NCBI GenBank assembly: GCA_003260075.1
Contig: QLIY01000045.1
Location: 62,001-126,000, forward strand
Direction: 5' to 3'
Source of the DNA: Phallusia mammillata
Lineage: Eukaryota; Chordata; Ascidiacea; Phlebobranchia; Ascidiidae
DNA: 64,000 nt
The notes under the pieces were generated by a model. The model ran no database searches. It was not told the origin of the DNA and worked only from the letters and a program-made list of their open reading frames with translations. A program made the translations under genes and the position numbers. Shown here in pieces: positions 37,117 to 50,268 of this stretch. How positions within the stretch are numbered: the stretch's first letter is position 1; each line of letters begins with the position of its first letter.

Positions 37117-39345
37117 GGTACTATAAGATTTTGTCCCTCTTGCAGCTCCTTGATAGACCTACAACCTAAAAACATACATGTCACATGTACAACACACAGA
37201 TATTGCCAATTAAAACAGTTTTATGGATTTTGAATATTGCAAAACCACATAATAGCAAAAAATCATACCCATTAGCTGCAAGGAATTCTTGAATTCATCT
37301 TTAAGCATTGACAAAACTGTCCTAACACCTTCTTCACCCTTAAGTTAAAATTTTATGTATTTTTATGAGCTAACAAAAATACTGACCAAAGCAAAAAAAA
37401 CTTCAACATTTAACCCTGTAAACACTCACATTGTATGCTAGACCCCACAGCACTGGTCTTCCAATGAAAACAGCCTTTGCCCCAAGAGCAATTGCCTTTA
37501 GGACATCTGTACCACTTCTCACACCTCCATCCAAGTACACCTCACATCTACCATTTACTGCATTTACCACTTCAGGTAGTGCATCAATCTATAGAAATGC
37601 AATTGCACATGCTTTTAGAGATGGCGGGTAAGTGATTTTAGCAACTCATAAGCTATGGCTGTGCACCAATATTAGGTTTTAATTAAAATCTTTTATTAGG
37701 CTTAATCTGGTAAATGCGTCATTATAAATACAAACTCTTAGAAGAAATGCAGCCAATACTTTAGCAAGGGATAAAAAACCTTTGTAGTAACAGAACTGAA
37801 GTTGGCTTATGTCAGAGTTTTTAGAACTGTGATTTCGTGCACCAGTTCAATATTAAAAGCACAGTTATGATCCATGCCAACCAACCGTTGCTGGTACACC
37901 ATCCAACTGGCGAGCACCATGGTTGGAAACCACAATTCCATCAACTCCGTGGGCTACTGCTTTTAATGCCATCTCACCTTATACACATATGCAAAATAAA
38001 GCCAACAGGTAAGTTCAAAGAATATCCATCAATCAAAGTTATAAAAAAATCATAAACCAGGAAAGCAGTAAAATACTTTACTTGTCACTATCCCTTTTAG
38101 GACCACAGGCATTTTGGTAATCTTCTTTAACCATTTTACATCAGACCACTGTAGCGAAGGGTCAATCATAGAGTTTACATAGTCAGAAAGGCCAGAGTTG
38201 TCACTACTCTTTACCCCACTTGCTTGTTCATGGACTTCAAAATTTGCAAGTCTAAGAATCATAAACATATTTTTATGGCAAAAATCAACATGCTGTCATC
38301 CAGTATGTTTTAATGACAGCTTTGAGGTCTGTTAGACATTTGAACCTACTTTAAATTTGAAGGAAGAGAAAAATGATTTTTGACATCTTTGTATCTTTGG
38401 CCAAGGACAGGAGTGTCGACCGTTAAAAATACACCCTTGAAACCACATTTTTCTGCTCTTTTTACAATTTGTTTTGTTACTTCTCTATCCTGGATTAAGT
38501 GCAACAAAAATTACTTTTTTCTTACCGCACCAATACTGTACCAGTTAAAATTTCTACTCAAGGTAATTAACATGTACGGTAATTTATATTTAAGGATGCA
38601 AATACATATTCTTTAAGTTTTACCTTGTATATATAGAGCTGCATCCATTTTAATGAATTTCCAGTTTCTGTGGCAACCTCTTCAATACTGGTTGTTGCCC
38701 ATGTACTAAGCATAAAACCTGAACCAACTGATGCTGCAGCTGCCAAGGATAAAAAATGTCATACAGTACTTAAACTCAGAATTATGTATACATTGTCAAT
38801 CATTTAAAAGAAAACCAAATGCATAAAACCAAAAACGAAAAAAATATCCTCCGCGCAAAAAAAACAACTTTCCAATCTGGAACAAACCTTTTGCAGCAGC
38901 AATTTCACCACATGGGTCTGCCATTTTGTTCATTGCTGTGGATGCAATGCATATGGGTATGTCAACTTTTTGACCAAGAACTGAGGTTGAAATATCAACA
39001 CATGAAACATCATTTAAAACCTTGGGTCGTAAGCGATACCTGAAAACAAAGTGTAAAAAAGGAAGCAAAAATCACTATTATATATATATATTGAACAATC
39101 TATGCCACGTACCTTTTGAATGCCATGCAGTTGTCGTGTAGTGTTTGCTCATCTGTTGCGCCACTACTGTAATAATCCCAAGCATTTTTAGTCAAACTTT
39201 CCTTTGCCAACTGTTCAAAATCCTGGATGCAGACAGGTTTTGATGCCCCCAAGCCCAAAGGTTTAAAACCAACCCAGGGTAAATTAGTATGATCTGATTG
39301 ATCGTCCATTGATACCGAACACAACTTTAAAGACAAATGAGCCAA
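37089..39345 (-). CDS. HAO: (S)-2-hydroxyacid oxidase (glycolate oxidase family), peroxisomal
   Basis: Nine exons (minus): 39345-39113, 39039-38888, 38739-38624, 38489-38350, 38251-38082, 37977-37886, 37588-37430, 37338-37269, 37165-37089. All junctions are in phase. It encodes an FMN-dependent oxidase that converts glycolate and other 2-hydroxyacids to 2-oxoacids with release of H2O2. Visible family marks: [12 protein letters not shown] near the N-terminus, [10 protein letters not shown], the active-site signature [10 protein letters not shown] with catalytic His and Arg, [16 protein letters not shown] and [10 protein letters not shown] for flavin and phosphate binding. The C-terminus is SRL, a type 1 peroxisomal targeting signal. 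The ATG may be at 39345 or, more likely, 39309 (MDDQSD), giving about 390 residues. HAO1 and HAO2 cannot be separated by eye. It is divergent from ZNHIT2 and may share its promoter region. Confidence 0.93.
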
Positions 39346-39761
39346 CTGATAATACTCATATTTTTGTCTCTCCCATGCCGATGTTAATGTTTACAAACGT
39401 TGTTTATCCAACCGTGAAAGAGTAAAAACTTTGAAGGTTTAACTTTTTGCATTCGCTGGCAGTAAATTGTCAAATTTTTAACAAAAAAATGATATAAAAC
39501 ATTCTGATACAAGCACTTATTTTTTTACTTAACATTGTATCAAGATTTCCCAAAAATGTATGTACTAACATAGAGATCTCCATGACGTATTTATTGCAGT
39601 TTTTGTTCCGCATGATTAACTCACGTGGAGGTAAAGATAAGAAAAGTCACAAAACAAATCACTTTACTTTAGCATCAGTCTTTTTACAACTGAAGTGTTT
39701 TGTGCGGTATATCTGTAAAAAAAATTGTAGTGTTGATGTACTGTAACATTAAACAGGTGGT
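39346..39761. promoter_or_regulatory. Shared head-to-head promoter region of HAO and ZNHIT2
   Basis: Only 416 bp separate the outermost start codons of two divergent genes, so both promoters must lie here or overlap the first exons. The region is AT-rich with no clear TATA box. A strong acceptor-like site (ttaaacag at 39749-39756) lies five bases before the ZNHIT2 ATG and would fit spliced-leader trans-splicing, if this animal uses it. Confidence 0.5.
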
Positions 39762-40949
39762 ATGGAGACCGATCTAGATTCAAAGCCTTTGTGTTCCGTT
39801 TGTAAATTAAAAGAATTTAAATATACCTGTCCGAGATGTAACATACAATACTGCTCCACCTCTTGCTACAAAGCTCCTGGTCATTCTGCTTGCTCAGAAT
39901 CATTTTATCAGGAATGGTTTGTTCAAGAAATGAAAGAGCGCAAAGTTTCCTTTAGCGAACAAGAAAGAGTTTTGTCAATGTTGCAAAGAGTTGAAGAAGA
40001 GACTCCAATTGATGAATATATGGATCAGACTTCAACCCTTGAGGAAAGACTTCAGGCATTAAACTTAAGTAGTCTCAAAGAAAAAGACACAGAAAAACTT
40101 TGGGATATTCTTACACCAGACGAAAGGGAACGGTTTAAAGCCGCTGTACAAAAAGGAGAAATTTATGATTCCTCTGGCTGTTCATTAACACAGCCATGGA
40201 AACCTTGGTGGACAACAGCTAAAAGCTTGATAGAAGACATTAACAAGCTAAAAGATATTTCTTCGGCCCTTTGTCCAAAAATCATCAAAGTGCCCGAACT
40301 TATGTCTTTGTTGCCAAAAGGCAAAAATCCATCACCATTGGTTGCATTCAACCTTGTTAACACACTATACCCTTATGTTTTATTTCAACGATTATATAAT
40401 GGTTGTGGTACTAGTGATTTTGTCAAAGATTTTAGTTGTTGCTGCATTAAAGCGTCACTTTTTCTTGACCAGAATCAAACTTTTTTGAATGCTGAAGAGG
40501 CCTTAAACAGTGCCATTAGGTTTTCAGCAGATACATGTCAAAATGAACATATTTCTGTAAAGGAAGCAGCACTGACAGAAACAATAAAAGATGTAGGTCA
40601 AATTTTAACTGGGCCTGCAGAGGACAAAATGTCTGACTATATATGCTCTGCTTTGTCTGATTTACACTTTGCATGCAGTACACATAAAAGAAGTTTAAAG
40701 AAGAACTCAAATACAAATCAGGGTGATGGATATACAAGTGCAAAGCAATTGTTTTCTATCATAAAAAAGTTGGAGTTTCTTATTTCATGGAGCTCCCATC
40801 AGAATGCATGTCTTCCTCTCCTTGCAATGGAAGTTTTTGAAATATACAAACAAAAGAAAGCGGAATTAAAGGCTTTTTTGGAAATAAGTCAATCCGTAGT
40901 ACGCAAACCTAACACACCAAAACCGCCACTCATTCAGGAAATAAATTAA
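39762..40949 (+). CDS. ZNHIT2: Zinc finger HIT domain protein 2 (ZNHIT2)
   Basis: A single intronless frame of 395 residues. The N-terminus is a HIT-type zinc finger: CSVCKLKEFKYTCPRCNIQYC followed by C and a HSAC group, the usual paired Cys pattern plus a final Cys-His set. The middle has the ZNHIT2-type segment LWDILTPDERERFKAAV and PWKPWW. Length is close to the vertebrate protein (about 400). ZNHIT2 binds the R2TP/RUVBL chaperone complex and helps assemble the U5 snRNP. Position of the ATG just after an AG acceptor-like site supports the chosen start. The lack of introns in an intron-rich neighbourhood suggests an old retrocopy or intron loss. Confidence 0.92.
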   Translation: METDLDSKPLCSVCKLKEFKYTCPRCNIQYCSTSCYKAPGHSACSESFYQEWFVQEMKERKVSFSEQERVLSMLQRVEEETPIDEYMDQTSTLEERLQALNLSSLKEKDTEKLWDILTPDERERFKAAVQKGEIYDSSGCSLTQPWKPWWTTAKSLIEDINKLKDISSALCPKIIKVPELMSLLPKGKNPSPLVAFNLVNTLYPYVLFQRLYNGCGTSDFVKDFSCCCIKASLFLDQNQTFLNAEEALNSAIRFSADTCQNEHISVKEAALTETIKDVGQILTGPAEDKMSDYICSALSDLHFACSTHKRSLKKNSNTNQGDGYTSAKQLFSIIKKLEFLISWSSHQNACLPLLAMEVFEIYKQKKAELKAFLEISQSVVRKPNTPKPPLIQEIN

Positions 40950-41132
40950 TTGATTTTTTCTTTCTTTATACTTATGTTGGACCCCTACTGTGTCTTTTGT
41001 TTCATCACATACATTGCCATCATCTGTAAAGTTTTATGATCATCATAAATTATCATGTTTGTATGTTACCATTTTATTGCATTTGCTTATATGCATATCT
41101 TCTTTTCTTTAAAGGAGGTTTATGATAAAACT
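40950..41132 (+). promoter_or_regulatory. Short ZNHIT2-DDX24 intercistronic gap
   Basis: The gap is about 180 bp and has no AATAAA after the ZNHIT2 stop. A pyrimidine-rich tract followed by an acceptor (tttctttaaag, ending 41114) lies 18 bp before the probable DDX24 ATG. This is what a trans-splice site in a two-gene operon would look like. A normal intron with an unseen 5' leader exon is the alternative. Confidence 0.4.
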
Positions 41133-44100
41133 ATGCTTGGTGGCCAAGTTAAATCCATTGTTGCAAATCAGAATTGGGAATCCATTCCACTTGTGGTTGG
41201 TGGGCGAGACACTCCAGCTCCAAAGTTCAAGGACTTGATTGCATTTGAAGAATTGACAGATTATTCATTGGTATTAATACGTGTTGTTTTATTTGATTTA
41301 TTAAAATTATTGGTTTCTCTATCTCATCTATCATCAATATACCATCCATATGGTGAAATAAAAAAAGTATGACAAATTTTTACACTACATGTTGTTTTGC
41401 AGAAAGAGATAAACTTGTCACAAAAAATATTTAGGTTTTTTTGTTTACAAAAACAGTTAATATGACACCATTTCCTTCAATGTAACAACAAATTTACCAA
41501 TGTTCAGTTTTTGTATGTTTTCAATAAAGCAACACGTATGTCACCTCAAAACACTAATTTGCGCTAAAAATGTATTTTACAGGTGGGCGAGAAACAGGAA
41601 ACAAAAGAAAAAGATATCACCACTTCGAAAAAACAATCTGTTGCCAACAAGAAGAGAAAAAAGGATCGTCAAGCAAAGCAAAAAGCTTTAAAAAGAAAGC
41701 TATTTTTAAATGAATTGGAAAACAAAACTAAGTGTGATGCAATATTGACATCAAACACCAATAAAAAACAAAAGTTGGTTGAAAATGTCCATGCTACCTG
41801 CAATAACAAACAAATTATAGAAAATGTGTTGGAGCCAGTTGACACAGCAGCATGGAATTCCTTGTTTGTTCCTGAACCAATTCTCAAATCTTTATCAGAA
41901 CTTGGATTTTCTAAACCAATGCCAATACAGGAACAGGTAAGTTTCTTTTTTAAACCTCTAAACATCTGATTTGTTTAATGCAAAAGACTATGTTTGTACA
42001 AGAAGCAACAAAGGGAAGATATATCTTCAAGTTAGAATCAGACAGAACTCGTTTATGGGCACTTTTGCAAATGCGGGGGGGGGGCATACCATCCATATGG
42101 TGAAATAAAAAAAGTATGACAAATTTTTACACTGCATGTTGTTTTGCAGAAAGAGATAAACTTGTCACCAAAATATTTAGGTTTTGTCGTTTACAAAAAC
42201 AGTTAATATGACACAATTTCCTTAAATCTAACAACAAGTTTTCCAATGTTCAGTTTTTGCCTGTTTTCAATTAAGCAACTCATATGTCATCCCAAAACAC
42301 TAATTTGCACTAAAATTGTATTTTACAGGTGGGCGAGAAACAGGAAACAAAAGAAAAAGATATCGGGGGGGGGGGAAATCTTTATCAGAACTTGGATTTT
42401 CTAAACCAATGCCAATACAAGAACAGGTAAGTTTCTTTTTTAAACCTCTAAACATCTTATTTGTTCATGCAAAATACTGTGCTTATACAAGCAGCAACAA
42501 AGGGAAGCTACATCCTCAAGTTAGAATCAGACAGAACTCGTTTATGGGCACTTTTGCAAATGCAATTTACTGAACTTGGTGTTTGGATATTTTGCTTTGT
42601 AGTATTTAATATGGTTAAGTTGACCACTGTTTTAAGCAGTACTTTTGCACGATATGGACTGCATAAATAACATACAGCGCGCATTTTTTACTCAAAAAAA
42701 AATCTATTTCTTTTACATAGACTCTACCTGTTGCTATTCGTGACAAGCGTGATATATTGGGGGCTGCTGAAACAGGCAGTGGGAAAACATGGGGGGGGGG
42801 GTATGGTTAAACTGACCACTGTTTTAAGCAGTACTTTTGCACAATAGGGACTGCATAAATAACATACGGCACGCATTTTTTACTCACAAAAATAATCTAT
42901 TTCTTTTACATAGACTCTACCTGTTGCTATTCGTGACAAACGTGACATATTGGGGGCTGCTGAAACAGGTAGTGGGAAAACATTAGCCTTTGGTATTCCT
43001 CTGTTACATCACCTTATGGAGGACAAGGAAAGAAATCTCCTTCCCAGTACAGCAAAGGATCTTCCAGGAACTGTTGTATGTTGAGAAAATATGTTTAGGT
43101 TTGAAATTTTCTAATGTTGTTTTGTGTCATGTTGTGAATGTTAGGTAGAGGAACCATCCAGTGACTTTGAAGATGATGACCCGACTCCTGATGATGAAAA
43201 AAGTAACGACAATTCTGCTGCTAGAAAAGTTTTACCTGCATTGATATTGACTCCCACAAGAGAACTGGCCATTCAAGTAAAATTGTTGATTTTCACAAAA
43301 AACATTATGGCCACCTTTGTTTATCATGATAAAATAGGTGAAAAGTCATTTGATGAAAATTTCGAAGTACACTGGTCTTTGGGTGGTGTCTGTTGTTGGT
43401 GGAATGGCTTCTCAAAAACAAACACGACTGCTCTCCAAAGGACCTGATGTGGTTGTTGCAACCCCAGGAAGACTCTGGGAACTGATGGACTCTGGTATTT
43501 GTAATCTTGATGACACTAATTTGTTAATATTTCAGACATGGCGCTGTATAAAATTGAATCAAAAATTGACCTGAAACCAAAACTCATCTTGACAAGCAAC
43601 TCTCAGAGGCAACTGGCACTTTGACTTCTGTGTGGTAGCAATTGTGAATCAGATCAATTTAAAATTTAGTTGCCAAGTTGGCCGAGTGGATCATATCGGT
43701 TCTAATCCTATCTCCGTCGCTTGTGTTTCCCTGAGCAAGAAACTTGGGGGGGGGGTAGAACCTTGTGATCATATCGGTTCTAATCTTATCTCGGTCGCTT
43801 GTGTTTCTAGTGATGGGACGAGTACCCGGTATTCGCTACTCGGTATCGATGGCATCGAACGATTTCAGTGGTATCGATACTCGTGGGGGGGGGGTGACAT
43901 TGCTCCAACCCATTGGTTCCCAATGGGTTTAACTAAATTCAAGTCACCAACTGCATAAAACTGAAAAAATAAAAATAAAAATGGTCAACGGACTTGCAAT
44001 ACAAACAGGCAGCTCGGCGGCAGACTCATTGTAAACATAACTCAATCAGGCGTTGCACGCCCACCGAGGATAAAAATATAACAACAACCAACCAAGTGTA

Positions 44101-47100
44101 TGTAACAATTACCTATTTTACAGGGCACCCATACTTAGCTCACTTGCACAAGGGGGGGGGGGAGTACAGCAAAGGATCTTCCAGGAACTGTTGTAGGTTG
44201 AGAAAAATATGTTTAGGTGTGACATTTTCTAATGTTGTTTTGTGTCATGTTGTGAATGTTAGGTAGAGGAACCATCCAGTGACTTTGAAGATGATGACCC
44301 GACTCCTGATGATGAAAAAAGTAACGACAATTCTGCTGCTAGAAAAGTTTTACCTGCATTGATATTGACTCCCACAAGAGAACTGGCCATTCAAGTAAAA
44401 TTGTTGATTTTCACAAAAAACATTATGGCCACCTTTGTTTATCATGATAAAATAGGTGAAAAGTCATTTGATGAAAATTTCGAAGTACGCTGGTCTTTGG
44501 GTGGTGTCTGTTGTTGGTGGAATGGCTTCTCAAAAACAAACACGACTGCTCTCCAAAGGACCTGATGTGGTTGTTGCAACCCCAGGAAGACTCTGGGAAC
44601 TGATGGACTCTGGTATTTGTAATCTTGATGACACTAATTTGTTAATATTTCAGACATGGCGCTGTATAAAATTGAATCAAAAATTGACCTGAAACCAAAA
44701 CTCATCTTGACAAGCAACTCTCAGAGGCAACTGGCACTTTGACTTCTGTGTGGTAGCAATTGTGAATCAGATCAATTTAAAATTTAGTTGCCAAGTTGGC
44801 CGAGTGGTAGAACCTTGTGATCATATCGGTTCTAATCTTATCTCGGTCGCTTGTGTTTCTAGTGATGGGACGAGTACCCGGTATTCGCTACTCGGTATCG
44901 ATGGCATCGAACGATTTCAGTGGTATCGATACTCGTACTCGGTATCGAAATATTTTGTCTCAGTTTTCGATACCAACGTGCGAGTACCGAAGACCGATTT
45001 ACACCATAAGAATACGAGCAACTTTATGCCAATATCTGCTTCGGACAGCACAAAATTGGAAAAAAGTTCCGTCAGTTTACGCATATCTTTTTCGCTATCA
45101 AGTGGAGATCACATTTTTCGGCATGTGTGTGTGCATGCCTATACCCTGACCATGGCAGATAAATTAGCCAGTGATATACAACTAAGTACAACACTACACC
45201 TATGTACTTGGTACTCGGTATCGAAGGTATATACATGTGGTACTCGTACTCGGTATCGATACTCGCGTCAAAACCTGGTAACGTCCCATCACTATGTGTT
45301 TCCCTGAGCAAGAAACTTGAGCGACATTGCTCCAACTCATTGGTTCCCAATGGGTTTAACTAAACTCAAGTCATCAACTGCATAAAACCGAAAAAATAAA
45401 AATAAAAATGGTCAACGGACTTGCAATACAAACAGGCAGCTCGACGGCAGAATCATTGTAAACATAACTCAATCAGGCGTTGCACGCCCACCGAGGATAA
45501 AAATATAACAACAACCAACCAAGTGTATGTAACAATTACCTATTTTACAGGGCACCCATACTTAGCTCACTTGCACAAGCTACGTTATCTTGTGATTGAC
45601 GAAGCCGACAGAATGTTGGAAAGGGGCCACTTCGAAGACCTCACTCGGTTACTAGATGCTATTAAAAGGAGAGGTGCTGACAAGGTGTGTAAAGATGGTG
45701 TTGGAACAACTATGTTGACTGTAACATACTGTTTAACTGTTTATCCATACATTCAATCGTTTGACATTTTTGCTTAAAAATTATACTATGGACAGAAACG
45801 GCAAACCTACATATTTTCTGCGACCCTCACCACTGGGGGGGGGGGACTACGTTATCTTGTGATTGACGAAGCCGACAGAATGTTGGAAAAGGGCCACTTT
45901 GAAGATCTCACTCGGTTACTAGATGCTATTAAAAGGAGAGGAGCTGACAAGGTGTGTAAAGATGGTATTGGAGCAACTATGTTGACTGTGACATAGTGAT
46001 TATCCATACATTCAATCGTTTGGCATTTTGCTTAAAAATTATATTATGGACAGAAACGGCAAACCTACATATTTTCTGCTACCCTCACCACGGTACATCA
46101 AGGCCCAAGCCGAAAAAACGTGAAAGGGGTCAGTGAAGGTCCAACGAAGAGTGCTAAATTAGACAAACTGGTAAAGCGGATTGGCATGAGGCAGAAACCA
46201 CACGTTGTTGATCTTACCACGGTATGGAAAAAAACAGCATCAGGTCTTTTTAATATCGTTTTTGAACGCAAAATTGAGTATGCTTTGATTTACCTGAGAA
46301 AAACTGTTTTACTCCTAAAAATGATAAAAATGAAAGTGCAATTCCGATTTTATAAGAAATTCATTCCCCTAAGAGGGTGAAAAATACGGACAACAGATTT
46401 TCCAGTTATTATTTCGCAGTTTACAAAGATAGATGCCTTGGGGCCGTTTTGTAGGCCTTCTGCAAGTAATGGGAAATATTTTAATGCGTTCGTAAGAACA
46501 CCGGTTATTGGACTGTGGGAGTCGACTTAATACAATCATATTGCTTGCATCAATGGAGGCCAAATGCTACATTTTTAAATCTGCGACCCTATTATAACGG
46601 AATAGCGAATATAAAGTATATTTTACCTGAAGGTTGTCTGTCCCAGATTATCCAAAACTCATGGTGTGTTGGACTTTTTTCCGCCTTTTAGGTTTAAGGG
46701 GGGGGGGGCGATTGTTTGCATCAATGGAGGCCAAATGCTACATTTTCAACTCTGCGACCCTAGTATAACGGAATAGCGATTATAAAGTATATTTTACCTG
46801 AAGGTTGTCAATATGCTTTTGCCCCAGATTATCCAAAACTCGTGGTGTGTTGGACTTATTCCGCCTTTTAGGTTTTAGTGACATAATTTTAAAAATATTT
46901 TGTTTGAACTCAAACATTGGATGTTTTAAAATCTTAAGTTTTTTTTCGGTTGACTCTTACTGCAAATAATCTTCATGCGTTATATAAATGATTTATAGTA
47001 TTTGCCGTTGCTATTTTACAGAACAAAGTAACTGCGGAAAAACTGTCGGAGGCAAAAATTATTTGCGATGTTTCCGAAAAAGATTTTGGGGGGGGGGGGT

Positions 47101-50100
47101 TTAAGTGACATAATTTTAAAAATATTTTGTTTGAACTCAAACACTGGATGTTTTTAAATCTTAAGTTTTTTTTGGCTGACTCTTACTGCAAATAATCTTC
47201 ATGCATTATATAAATGATTTATAATATTTGCCGTTGCTATTTTACAGAACAAAGTAACTGCGGAGAAACTGTCGGAGGCAAAAATTATTTGCGATGTTTC
47301 CGAAAAAGATTTTTATCTTTACTACTTTCTAAAGTCGTACCCAGGACGAACATTGGTAAGTCTTAGTTATGACTTCCGTCAGGTGGGGACAAGGAGCTGT
47401 CTGGGGGAGTCAAATCGTTTTTGTTTTGTTTAAAAGTGACCTTAATCAACGGGGGGGGGGACAGGACGAACATTGGTAAGTCTTATGATATGACTTCCGT
47501 CAGGTGGGGACAAAGAGCTGTCGGGGGAGTCAAATCGTTTTTGTTTTGTTTAAAAGTGACCTTAATCAACTTGCTCGCCCACCGCTAGGTAGTGCTGTAT
47601 AGTTTTCAGAATTCAAAAGTAACCATTCATACTGTTTTATTGTACATAAAAAAAATTCATACTGTTTTATTACACATACTGTCAGCACACAGATGCTTAT
47701 GTATATCTTTTGAGGTGATTTTTTACACTGCGGCTAATGGATTGGCACGCGAGGTGATTTTTCATGGCACCTCAACCGATTTGCGTGTTTATATTGAAGT
47801 ACCAATTTTGCATGTTACATTGCCCGTTTTCAGTTTTTTATCATGTCATTGTCTTAAAATCCACCTTGCACTCACAAGTCCGTCTGCTTTCTGCTTACTA
47901 TTGATATCTGATGGCACAAACCACTATCACCCAAAAAAATGTAGGCACGCGAAGTCATTACTATTTGAAAATAACAAGTAAATTGGGACGCGTCTCCCAA
48001 AAGGTTGCCGACCCCTGTATTACATTGTTTGTTTTCGGTTCGTTACGATTTTGTACTTGTATAAACGCAGCGTACACGTAGAGAGCTGTCTGCTTTCTAA
48101 TTATTTTTCAAAACAGTTGGCACGAATAACCATAACTCAAAAAAGTGTTGGCACGACAATTACCACTGTGACTCAAATTTGCTCGCGGCGTTTGATATGT
48201 TGCCAAACCCTGATCTATATTTTATAAGGATCTAAAAACAGTACTTTTTGTCAGATTTTTACGAACAGCATTGACTGCATCTTTCGCTTGTCCGGAATCC
48301 TTGAAGTTCTAGGATGTCGTCCGCTTCACATCCACGCAAAGATGCAGCAGCGTCAAAGATTAAAACATCTTGAACGTTTTCAGGCGGATAACATGTCTGT
48401 GATGATCGCAAGTGATGTAGCAGCTCGAGGTGAGCAAATTTTGACGACTGGTTAGGTATTGACTAAATACGCTTTTTAATTTTGTCATTTAAGGGTTGTT
48501 TTTTTTGATTTACTTCCTTAAGCATACAAACAGAATGGAGTATAGGCCATTTTCTAGATTGGGCCACAGACTGACTGTGTTGGTTGAGAGAAAGTAAGGC
48601 GTGTTGCGTTACGACCAGAATACTCGCTGACCTCGAATATGAAATATTTTTTGCCGAACAAGTTATCATGCGTGTCGGAATGTGTATTTGCTTCGATATA
48701 TTACACTGGGCAACAAAAAAATATTTTTTTATTGGTGTCTATAATTTTTTACTTGATTTTGACTATTTCCAGTGCCCTGATTTCAAAAATGCAATCGGTT
48801 TATCTGTATCACGTCTAGTTTTCCTGTTATGGTACATCCACGTTTGAAAAACAANTGGCAGCGAATCTTGCAAACGGCGACATGTAGGCCACTGGCAAGT
48901 CTGGTCGAAAAATTTCCCACGGCCATTGCAGAATCTTTATATTTCTTCGAAAAATATATTGCTCTTATATGGTCATTCAAAAAATATTGCGAAAAATGAT
49001 TGTTCAAACAGTTAAATGTACTGTGATATTAGGCACACAATTAAAAACAAACTCGTTAGATGTTTTTTCTTACTACCGGTTTAACGAAAGCATCAATTTT
49101 AAATTTATTTGACCGCATCCGTAAGTACATGCCCAGCTTCATTTTTTTATGAGCGCTGTTGTTGAGTCAAAGTATCTATTATTTGTTTACTCAGGGCCAA
49201 TTTTGTTTCGGCTTTCCAAGTCTTGCGCTAAATCCAACGTTTCGTCAGGTCACACACAGTTTTCTAAATTTTATCAAAATATTCTCAAAAAGTCAGTTTT
49301 GCTGAGATGTTTTAACAGTTTCATGATCTAATCTTATCGTTTTTGCATTTTGAGGTATCACACAGCAGTTAAATGACGCAAAACTGGAGTTTTCGTTTTT
49401 GCTTAACTTGTTTTTTTTTTGTCAACAGGCCTGGATATCCCAGATGTAAAGCACGTAATTCACTATCAAGTTCCACGAACTATGGAAACGTATATTCACA
49501 GGAGCGGTCGTTCGGCGCGGTCAGGTTTGACACAGGCATTGTTTTTGCCTCCCAGTTCGCTATCTGCCTTTGGGTTTTTATAAACCACGAACCCACATTT
49601 TAGAGTTGGGATAACAACTGCGTTTGCGCTAATCCTTGTTTGACCTTTTTAACAGTTATGTAAGGGATAACGAGCGCTCACCTATTTTTGAATATATGGT
49701 GATAGCTTTTTTTTATAAGAAGTAACAAAATCACATAAACCTTTATGTCACATTAATTGCAAATTGTTAAATACAATAGTCCATGTGATAGAGCAAAACG
49801 GTGTTTAGACAAAACGTCCACCAAACGCCAACCCTTATAAATGAATACAACAACCTGGGGGTTAAAGTATGTTCCAAAACACTGTAAATTTGTATCTTGC
49901 ACTATTCGACTACACACTGTTTACCTCTTTACAAGCAACCTGATACAAATTCTCCGTTTTGTACAGGCAAAGATGGCTTAAGTTTGATGTTCGTGAGTGC
50001 AGAGGAGATGGTATTTTACAAGCGTGTGTGTAGATCCCTGAAGAAGGACGACGGGATGCCCCTATTTCTCGTCAACCAAAATTACATGGCTGCTGTCCGC

Positions 50101-50188
50101 AAACGCGTCAACATTGCACGAGACATAGATAAAATGTCGCACAAAATCAAAAAGGTCAGTCGGTGGCATCGCTGAATCACATGGTAGT

Positions 50189-50268
<80 letters not shown>

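Larger units (their letters stand above)
43044..45580. repeat. Large duplicated block of DDX24 exons 4-5 with three poly-G tracts
   Basis: The block from the end of exon 3 to the start of exon 6 occurs at 43044-44151 and again at 44163-45580, separated by 11 G (44152-44162). The first copy contains two more G tracts (43746-43755 and 43885-43894) where sequence present in the second copy is absent or switched. Exons 4 and 5 appear as 43145-43276 and 43338-43494, then as 44263-44394 and 44456-44612, with one amino-acid difference (H to R in one frame; synonymous or conservative elsewhere). Confidence 0.85.

Noticed and set aside
43669..43700. True tRNA-Ser/Leu gene
   Set aside because: The A and B boxes are present, but the cloverleaf is degenerate and the same body follows in three places, which fits a SINE.
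43145..44612. Apparent tandem duplication of DDX24 exons 4 and 5
   Set aside because: Both copies sit beside poly-G joins, differ like alleles, and including both would repeat helicase motifs Ia and Ib. The protein is complete with one copy.
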